From: Fomitopsis serialis
Taxonomy: Eukaryota > Basidiomycota > Agaricomycetes > Polyporales > Fomitopsidaceae
Direction: 5' to 3'
DNA length: 19,812 nucleotides
Assembly (NCBI RefSeq): GCF_022376445.1
Contig: NW_025955579.1
Location: forward strand, 1 to 19,812
Every line of letters starts with the position of its first letter. The stretch's first letter is position 1. A model generated the notes under the pieces. It saw nothing but the letters and a program-made list of their open reading frames with translations. It was not told where the DNA came from and did not search any database. Positions 9,397 to 17,900 of the stretch are shown here, in pieces. The translations under genes were made by a program, and so were the position numbers.

Positions 9397-10061
9397 TTTG
9401 TACACTATCGCAAGGACCCAACGTACGTCGACTATGCTTTGGGTACCGACATACGGAACGATGTGTTTGTAATGCTTTCAAATACTCGATGCCTTGTTAC
9501 CGACGTTACCAACGGCCCAATGGCGGAGGCATTAACATTCGTGCACTTAAAATCCTGAGGCGCAAATGTGTCAACCGAGCGTCGTTCCCTCGTCGAAAGT
9601 TGAGCCTTTGCAAAGGATACGCAAGACAGTGAGACGCTCCCTCTATCTCCACGATACTACCACCGGCCGGACCGCCACTGGCGTTGCTGGGAATGCAAGT
9701 CGAGTAGCGTATCATGCATCGCGCTACTCTTCTCGATGGTAGTCATCGGTGACACGATATGCCACGCAACGGCCGCCGGGGACGTGCACGAAGGCCACTG
9801 CGACACATCGATGCCCAGGAAGACCGTAAATGTGAGCGACGTCGGTGGGAAGACGTACATACTCCCATTAGACGATAGCGATCATTACCGCGCAGGGCGT
9901 ATGCGTTCAGTCAGACGAAGCTGGGGCCCTAGATGGATAAGATGCATACGATGGGACGAGAACAGAATTCGCAGAACTCGTCAGACGATTATTCATACAT
10001 ATGTAGTACAATGGGGAGTCCTCACAGCAAAACCATCAGCCTGTAGAAGCAATGTCCGGGA
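9397..10061. other. Convergent intergenic region between the RRM and TAF13 genes
   Basis: Both flanking genes end here. Open frames exist on both strands (for example plus 9736-10086 and minus 9860-9657) but shadow each other and show no known motif. The plus frame also runs into the TAF13 coding end. I see only presumed 3' UTRs and spacer. Confidence 0.35.
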
Positions 10062-10896
10062 TTATCTCTGGAACGAGCTGGCTTGATTCATGTCCGATTC
10101 CTCGAACTGGGCTCGAGCACGTTTGATATCTTCCTGCATGAAGAGCAGCTCCTCCATCCGTGCAAGCTTCTTTGCATCCGCCGGCCGCGACAGTGCTCGA
10201 CGTAGGTCCTCGACCGACAGACGTGACTTGCTCTTCCCGGGCGCAAGAGCCGTCTGACACTGCGTCGCGTCGCGTCGTGAACGCAGGAACGCCACAAAGA
10301 CGAGAGGCAACACGTACGACATCCACAAGATACTCAACCAGAATCTCCTCCATCACGTTGACCGTATCGTTGGCAGGGTTTCTGTCGTCGCCGAAGCCGT
10401 ACATCAAGTTGCGCACTGATGGCATTGGCTCCTGGTCAGGTCACGAAGAACCGCTCAAGACGGTCGACGCACATTCTTTGGCGAACAAGCCTTTGAAGGT
10501 GGGCTGTCTTTTCGAGTTCCGTGTGGACGTGAGTCCCGACGAGGACGGGGTATATGTCTGTGCGAACGTATATTGCGCGGGTGCAGGCCGAGGAGGAGCG
10601 GTCGTCGAGGGAGTTGTCACAGTCGGGGTGCTCTGGAAAGTAGAAATGGTCGCTGCAGGTTTCGTGGTCGAAGAAGTAGCTGGTTGCTGTTGCTGTTGCT
10701 GTTGCTGCTGTTGTTGCTGCTGCTGTGGGTGCGTATAGTAGCTATACGCCTGATAAGGCCATGCTGCTCCGTAGCTGGTAACACCTGTCGGTGGGTACGG
10801 CGAGTAAGACGTCGTTGGGTATGTCCCTGTCGGTGGGTAGCTTTGAAAGGGGTTATACTGGAAGCCCGTGCCGGAACGAGCTGCGTAGTACGACAT
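10062..10896 (-). CDS. TAF13: TFIID subunit TAF13 with a Tyr/Pro/Gln-rich N-terminal extension
   Basis: TAF13 is a histone-fold subunit of the general transcription factor TFIID that pairs with TAF11 near TBP during RNA polymerase II initiation. Exons on the minus strand: 10896-10473, 10415-10318 and 10259-10062, giving 720 nt (239 aa) with consistent phases. The histone-fold region starts at about residue 138 with GLFAKELRNLMYGFGDD, followed by NDTVNVMEEILVEYLVDVC, SRLSVEDLRRAL, KKLARMEELLFMQEDIKRAR and a short tail. The first intron splits LFAKE from LRNLMYGF, which firmly ties the extension to the domain. Residues 1-137 are low complexity: YPPTG repeats and many Tyr, 14 consecutive Gln at 58-71, then a Thr/Pro/Ser-rich stretch. 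Human TAF13 is only about 124 residues, so the extension is unusual. The start is the first ATG in frame; upstream in-frame codons offer only GTG. Confidence 0.9.
10684..10725 (-). repeat. CAG/CAA polyglutamine repeat in TAF13
   Basis: Fourteen consecutive Gln codons on the minus strand, a mixture of CAG and CAA. The interruptions should limit slippage, and they suggest the tract is maintained at protein level and is not a pure microsatellite. Confidence 0.85.
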
Positions 10897-11265
10897 CTTC
10901 GACTCAGCAGGAGAGGCGTCCAAACGGTGAGAACCAAGTGCGAGTTCGAACGAAGCTATGGCTTCAGCCACTAAGCCACGAGGCCAAGTCTGTGGTACAG
11001 GCGTCTACCTACGGCTTTTGCCGCCTGCAGGGGCGCAAGATCAGATCTCAGAGCGCGCCGTGCGCCCTCCGCAGCAACTGTTTGCGAAAGAGGCCAGCAT
11101 ATGTTCCTGTCAAGCTGTTGTGCACTGATATCGTTCGCTGTCGGTTTTGTTTTGATTGACTATACTGAGAGGCATATTTCTACAGATACAAATACAATAG
11201 TTTAGATGAAGTGCCACTAAGCCTCAATTGGCGTGACTGCTATCGTCCTGCCGGTAACTCCTTCA
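10897..11265. other. Spacer between TAF13 and the GT17 gene
   Basis: This 369-bp stretch lies between the TAF13 start and the likely GT17 stop, with both genes on the minus strand. It should contain the TAF13 promoter and the GT17 3' UTR. No additional gene, TATA box or repeat was recognised. Confidence 0.4.
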
Positions 11266-12508
11266 TCAGTCGTCTGCGGGGCCAAGCTTTCGCGAACACC
11301 TATCCTGCCGGAGAAGGTAATCGAATCGCTCTGCGTTTTGTACTGTCCACCATGGCACTGCGACGTATGAAGGCGTCAAGGGTATGGACCGAGCAAACGG
11401 TACAGGCTATCGAATGAATATGCCTCCTGCAAGTACAATGGTGAGCACTCGTTCCACAGATAAAGCGGGGCGTGGCTCACCGGATACATGTCAAATACAT
11501 CCTTCCCCTCGCAGATCTTGCGCTGAATTTCTGACGGCTCGAGCTGTTTCTCCGGTCGTGTGACACGGTCGTAATGACTATAGCTTCGCATCTTGAAGCG
11601 GAAGTCCTCCAAATACTTGAAGCACCACGAGCAGTGCCAGCCCGCGTCGGCCAGAATCACATCACTCTGCCGTCCATGCGAGTACCCTGTATAGCCGGGC
11701 CCCGCCGGATTCCATGTCTTGACCGATGCTCTCCAGGAACCTCCCTCCTCGACCTCCGGAAGCATCCGTACGAACGAATACATGTAGTCGCGTAGCCTGA
11801 GGTGGAGGACGCCGGGATACCCCTCACACGCGCGTACCAACTCGATAGTACGGAACGACGGTATCTCATCGACGTCTGCTTGTATGAGGAGGTCCCCCGC
11901 TTGCGCACCCTGGGCGCGAAGAATGTCGTTGATCTCCCGGCGCGAGCGCCCCTCGTTCTGCCAGGTCGTGTCTGCATGTCTCGGCCCTGGTGGGTTGGGT
12001 GGCAGGTTGATGGGACGGTAGAAGATCTTGTCGGCCGCCCACGCAAAGCGATCGCGATTCTCCGCGAAGATGAGAGGTTTTGGCAACCCAGTGAACGTGG
12101 AATTGCTCTCTACGATGATGAAGTGGTCGACGACAGCGTACAGCTCCCGCATCCGGATCTCCAGTAAGTCAAGCTCCACGCTGAATATAGTGGCATCCCA
12201 TATTTTGACGTTGTTCTGTCGTCTCTGCCAGCCATGCAACTCGCAGAGGTCGCTAGCTGAGACATTTGGGTGGTCGTAGTGAGGAATGACTTGGAAGGGC
12301 TTTGGCGGCGTATCCCATACTGGGCGAAGCAGATATCCTATGTCTCGCCATACCGTGCCCGAGGACAGAACGAATACGAGGATGATGGTGAGTAGGCCGG
12401 CCAGCAGACAAAGCCGCGTCTGTCGACGGAAGCGCACATGGCGGAAGTAGGGACGCGTCGGTGTCCGGAGGATGAGGCGGGGGCAGGGAGAGGGTCATAA
12501 TCTGCCAT
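11266..12508 (-). CDS. GT17 family glycosyltransferase (GnT-III-like), frame broken near both ends
   Basis: Resembles beta-1,4-mannosyl-glycoprotein beta-1,4-N-acetylglucosaminyltransferase (family GT17), a Golgi type II membrane enzyme acting on N-glycans in animals; the fungal substrate is unknown. The main open frame spans 12437-11376 with no intron. It holds a TM anchor (LCLLAGLLTIILVFVLSSG), a long lumenal domain with KIWDATIFSVELDLLEIRM, DHFIIVESNSTFTG, a DxD-type metal-site candidate in LIQADVDEIPS, and the WHCSWCFKYLEDFRFKMRSY block. This frame has no ATG. The best start is the ATG at 12506-12508 (MADYDPLPAPASSSGHRR), one frame away, joinable by one extra C in the run near 12455 or by a 35-bp intron. 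At the 3' end the frame stops at 11376, but the conserved tail (VQNAERFDYLL) continues one frame over to the TGA at 11266. The family is secure; whether the breaks are assembly errors or real is open. Confidence 0.8.
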
Positions 12509-12871
12509 CGGGGTCGTTGGTCAAGCTGCGACGGCAGCAACCATGCTAAGTACTCCGAGTCGGAGGAGGAGCGTGGCCGTGCTCGTGTTTTGCTCGGTTT
12601 CGTTGCAGTGACATGATGGATCAGACGTTTGATAGCGTTTAAGTAACCAAGGCGCGCATGCCTCCCGCAGGCACACACTGGGACACAGTCCTCGATCGGT
12701 GCCCGCCAAGCTGCTTGGCGATTTGCTCACAGCACAACGTACCAAATACTGACTTGAAACTGACCACACTGCATAAGTGCTGGGCAACATAGGAACCCCT
12801 GATAGCATATTCGCAGGTAGCAGTCCAGCCCGGTACAGTACACATCACCTCGAAAATAGACCAGATAGAAC
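12509..12871. other. Spacer between the GT17 and DUF4211 genes
   Basis: This 363-bp stretch lies upstream of the GT17 start and downstream of the DUF4211 stop. Short minus-strand frames exist but none has a recognised motif. It presumably holds the GT17 promoter and the DUF4211 3' UTR. Confidence 0.4.
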
Positions 12872-14748
12872 TCAATCATCGTCTTCACCCTTCTTTGCTT
12901 TCATCTCAAGGTTCCGCGCACTGTCCATCATATCTTTCACCTTTTGCCATTCGATGTTGATGATGCCTCGTTGGTCGAGCCAGTCCATTATACCATCGGC
13001 GTCAGATAGATCATCGGGAGGCTGGGCCCCCCGCGCATAGGCGACACGGACGAAGCTACGAGCGCCAGCTCCAGTGCGCAATTCATCCACCTCCTGAGAC
13101 AGTACCCTGAATAGAGCGTACTGAAGATGAAGATAAATAAGCGACCAGAGATGAGCAGGGGGAGCCAACCGCATGCACCTCCCAATGCGAGAACCTGTGG
13201 AAGACGCGTGTTCTTGCCGCACAGAATCGGCCCAAGTTGAACTCTTTCTTGTGACGGCGGCCGTGTTCCGCATCCTCATCGTCGTCCTCTTCTGAATCTT
13301 CTTGTTCCCCGAATGTCTGATCATCGAAGTGTTCAAAAGGTACTCAGTGTAGTCACCATGATGGGCGAAATATATGCGAACCTCGAAAGTCTCAGGCTCG
13401 TATGGCAACCCACTGAGTCTACCAACACGAGTCGACATCCGCGAGCCGAGGTGACAGGCGTCACAGCCGTGAACGGCAAAGTCCAGTTCATATACTTCAA
13501 AGTCTGGGTATGTCTCCAGCGATTTCTTGTAATCCGTCCGCCAGACCGAGGACGTAACAAGCGAGTCCCGCATGCCCAACAGCTTCCGTCTAGCGATCTG
13601 GAGCGGTACAGCGAAGTACTGGTCTAGAAAGCTCATCGTTAAGCTTGAGAGAAGCTCGAGCAAGCGGGAAGACGTAACACGCACTCTTTACGAGGTCGGC
13701 TCTTATATCTTCCCTCTCATCTGGTTCGTGCACGGCGAGGTGCACGAAGAATTGACAGATGATTTTGAAATGATGAAGCAAGTCTTGAAAGGTGTTCATG
13801 CTGAACTCGGCAGGAAGCTCTGGTGCAGCAGCATTATCGTCTTCGACGATGAATGCGTCGTCCTCTTCTGTATCGTCGTCTTCGTCTGGTGTAGTATCCC
13901 TTTTGCCGGATTTGCCAGGTCTTGCATCGGCGAACGGCGCATCATCGACCTCGTCGTCGTCGTCGTCGTCGGCAGATGTGGACGTTGAAGCCACCGGTTG
14001 ACCCCGCTTCTTACCTATAGGAGCAATATAGACCAATTACAGCACTAGAGAAGACGGCCCTCTCACGTTGCAATCGTTCAAGATTCTTCTGAAAAGCGGT
14101 CTTTGTGTCGCGAGAGCGCAGACGGGAACTGATGATCCCTGACCGCAGAATCAGCAATCAATGCCCGTATGGCCGCCGTAAGTATCTTCGCTTACTATGC
14201 TCATCAACTTCACCCAACAAGTCGTCCTTATCCTCTTCCGGGGAAGGCGGTCGCTGCCCCCTCACAAGCTTGCGTTTGCGCGGCTGCACTTCTTCCTCGT
14301 CCTCATCACCCACGACCACAGCCTCCCTCCGCTTCCCGGCAGCCTTGCTACTACGCTTCCATGTGGTAGGCACACCCGTTTCCTCCTCGCTCGATTGTTG
14401 GGGATCATTCTCTTCGTCGCTATCTGCCCTCTTCTTCCTCAGCCTACGCTTCTTCGTAGGGCGACGCGGTGAGCTCTTGAGGTCGTCCTCCTCTGTGGTA
14501 GTAGCAGGCGCTGTCTCGAAATGGATCGCACCGACATCGCTGCTCTGACTTCCGTCCTCATCCAGCGCTGGAACTACTTTTTTCGCAACAGCTGGATCAG
14601 AAGTGCGTCCTCGGCGTGATCTACGACTCCCACTTGCAGGAAGCCTTTCGGGACGAGGCGGAGAGCTGGAACCGCCGAAGAAAGTGTCGAGGATATCCTG
14701 CTTTCTGGGCCGCTTGTGGGTGTCGCGCGTCGCATTTCTCTTCGGCAT
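12872..14748 (-). CDS. DUF4211 domain nuclear protein
   Basis: A fungal protein carrying the uncharacterised DUF4211 domain, probably nuclear given its long basic/acidic N-terminus. Exons on the minus strand: 14748-14196, 14138-14067, 14014-13681, 13643-13382, 13316-13179 and 13120-12872, totalling 1608 nt (535 aa) with consistent phases. Residues 1-185 are disordered, rich in Lys/Arg and Asp/Glu (for example RRPTKKRRLRKKR, a nuclear-localisation-type run). A conserved linker IISSRLRSRDTKTAFQKNLE follows at about 186-205, then an acidic stretch. The domain begins at DDAFIVEDD (about 257) with FSMNTFQDLLHHFKIICQ, then ARRKLLGMRDSLVTSSVW. A CxxC-type signature, GCDACHLGSRMST (about 378-390), comes next, then LGRFCAARTRVFHRFSHWEY and a C-terminal helix. 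The Cys pair and later Cys suggest possible metal binding. The intron 3 (13680-13644, CTCAAG end) and intron 4 (GTTCGC) sites are the least certain. Function unknown. Confidence 0.85.
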
Positions 14749-14991
14749 GTCTGTATTTCCAGCGTTTCGTGTCTCGTAAATGGGACGTATGCAGAGCAGT
14801 GTGGTCTGGGGTGAGAGCAAGCTGCAAGACGCGTCCGGACCGAGGATCGATCACGCATTGACCAGACGTCGCGTCGCGTCGTCACATATGGGCGTCTATT
14901 TAAATAACATCCCGCTACCTTCGCGCCTGACACATCCGGTCGTGCTCTCTCGTCTCCCCGAACCTGGCATGCTCATCACCTCCGTTCGACA
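14749..14991. promoter_or_regulatory. Bidirectional promoter between the DUF4211 and C1-domain genes
   Basis: The two start codons diverge across 243 bp. On the plus side an AT-rich TATTTAAATA element (14897-14906) lies about 85 bp upstream of the ATG at 14992, a plausible TATA box. A GCGTCGCGTCG-type direct repeat (about 14870-14880) lies nearer the DUF4211 side. Both assignments are by inspection. Confidence 0.5.
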
Positions 14992-17900
14992 ATGACCACA
15001 CCTGTTCTCCGCGTCGACACAAGCGTCGTAGACGCAAGGAGAGACGGTGCACCCTTCTCACCGGGCCTGGGCACGCCTACCAGCGCAAGGGATCGCGCGC
15101 GGAGTCTGTCTCAGTCTGTCCTCCCAGCTCTTCGCATCTCCGTCTCTCCCACCGTCGAGAATGTCCCGGTTGAGACTGAAAAACCCATACAGTCTTCTGG
15201 CAGTAGCAGGGCTCGCAATGAATCCCGCAAACTACTCGCGCATATCTTGTCGCAGTTGCAGAACAGGCCTCTCCCTCCCTCCAGTTTGCAGACGATACAG
15301 AATGTCGTCACGCAGACGGAGAAAGGAATAGGGGCTGTTGTCCAGTCCGTCAAAGGTGCTGTCAAGCACAGGCGTACCAGGTCCGAAGCGAAGGCTCTCA
15401 AGGGCATGCAAGCCGACGACAGCGACAGCGACTTGGAGGACGACGCCGTGTTCACAACCGACACTACGTTCGACTTGATGAGCCAGCTCAAGGACGTCTT
15501 GATCATATCTACCGCACAGAAGTGGGACATTCTCAATGACAGGCATGCCTAACTTCATTTTCTGCCGTCTCACCGTGCTGAGAGTGTGAAGGTAGTGTCA
15601 TGCTTGACCCAAGTACAAAACCCAGAGACTCTATGCGCAACAGGCGTAGCGTGGGACGAAGATCCTCCAACGGCTCGCGCCCTTCTTCCACGACCATTAC
15701 GGGCACGCGAAGCACAACGCACCTCTTATCCCAGTGTATTGCGATATTGGCCTCCGTGGTCGCTGAGGATTGTCGTTTCCGAATAGCCTCGCCTCGTCCT
15801 TCTAGGCCTCCAAACGCTCTGCAGTCCGTCAGCTTAGATGTAGCGCAATTCCTCATTCATTCACATCGGCATGACCCGAGCATACTGTCGCAGGTCGCGT
15901 TCGCAATTATCCCTGCCTTTCATACATTCGACCCAGTCATGCATGCGCGCCTTCTGGCTTTCTTCGACGAAGGATTAATAGGTCCTACGGTCGATCATTT
16001 CAATCGACTGAGGAGCTCCCTCAGCGCCACGCCAGCAGGTCAGATTTTCGCTGGTTACACACATCATAGATCATTCATCGTCTTTCCTCTGCAGATACCT
16101 CATTCGGAGGCTCAAGTCAGGGTGACCCTCCGATGGTTTCTATCATGGTCGAGCAAGCAGACGACGGTAGCCCTGCCGTAGATCCAGAGTCCACTTGGCG
16201 ACGTTGGTCCAAGGCTGGCGACAACGCGGCCGTCGGAAGTCGGTCGACTTCTGCCCCTGGTCAAGATCTCGCGATCTATCAGCTATCCTCTTTCATCCCT
16301 GCTTTACTCGCCTCTATTCTTGAGAAGGTCGAGATTACTGGAATATCGCAATTGCCAATCATCCATCGGTTCCACCGTCTGCTCGGCAGGATGCTCGAAG
16401 CCAAACCAGACGTCTACCTGGATGTTCTGTCAGTCGTCGCTTACCACACACCCCGGGCGAGATACTCTGCACTGTCGGTTCTATCCTCATATTGGCCAAG
16501 GTCATTCGGTCACTTGGCGATCGCTAAAGCGTTTCCTATGATCTCCTACTCCGCGTCCCTGAACCGTGCTACGCAAGGCACGGTGTATGGCCGTAGAGCG
16601 CAAGAAAATTCGCATGCGCACCAATTCGTCCCGTGGCGTTTCAATGCACGGAGGATGCCTACATTGTTTGAAGGCATATCGCGGGGTGACTGCCATGCAT
16701 GTAGCAGGACAATCACTGGATTTGGGCTCCTTTGCCCGTTCTGCATGACTGCAGTACACTTCGACTGCTATGACTATCCGGATGGAAGCCAATTCTCGCA
16801 ATACTCAGTGGCTAGCGAGGGCGACCGACAGAGGATTGCCGTCTACCGTTTCTGTCACGTCGCGCCTCACAGACGCGAAAATTACACTGCTGCCGTGACC
16901 AAAGGCCAGCATACCTTCCGGCTCGTAAATATGTTCAGCCTCACCCTGTGCTTATTGTGCCGTCGACCGCTCTGGGGCTGCAGTATGCAGGGGCTAAGGT
17001 GCACGTCCTGCAAACAATACGTCCATTCGTCCTGCTTGGAACGGACAACAAGTACCCTCCCCCGCTGCCGGTCGATAGCCATCGACGACGCGTCCGTGAC
17101 AATCGAATGGTCTTTGTTGCGAAGATCGTTCAGAGATCATTATCGCGACTTGACTCTGGACGAAGACGAGCTTGCGCGGAAGACCTACGAAGAAGTTTCC
17201 GTGTACCACGCCATTCTTTGGCTCCAACTCAATATTCTTCAGCATGGGATTGCCCTCGGCTCTGTCGTCGTAGCGAAGGATGGCGAACCCACTTCGCCAA
17301 CTTCGGAATCCCCGCTCCACGAATTTGAGCTACACCATACGGTGTCTCTGTACGAGGATTACTTGGAATCGAACCAACTGCCAGTCTCCACGGTACTTGC
17401 AGACCATCTGCTGGAGAACGGACTTCAGACCTCGGAGGTATCGCTACTCTTCGATTGGCGCATTCTCACGTTCATGGCGAGTATAATCAAAGCTCCCGCT
17501 GTCGAGCTGGGCTCGACAGCAGCACCGAACGCTTCCAACTTCCTTGCCGTCGACCGACCAGACATGTTGGCAGGCGATGCGACGGAACCTTCGTCTTTTT
17601 CATACGAGATTTTCTCGCTGGCGCACATCCGAGACCAGCTCGGTAGCCAGCTGCATTTGCACGCTGAAGCGGCAGCCAAACATGCCCTGGTCCACTTGGC
17701 GCATTTGGGTTTCTTCCAGAGACTCGACAACCAGCCTCTGGTCTTTGATGACACATTCAACCATCGAAATACGCGCTGTTTCTCACCGCTCCCTATTGGT
17801 CTTGAGGCCTCTCCCGACGTCGAAACCCTTGTCTCTGCCGTCGAGGCCTGTCTGTCTGATCTAGACTTGTCCGTGAACGAGGGCGGCTTACTACTGCTTG

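Noticed and set aside
9736..10086. Plus-strand open frame of 116 codons
   Set aside because: No recognised motif, overlaps the TAF13 3' coding end, and is mirrored by open minus-strand frames.
13313..14001. Several plus-strand open frames rich in Ser or Val
   Set aside because: They are antisense shadows of the acidic DUF4211 exons (GAY codons read as Ser or Val on the other strand).
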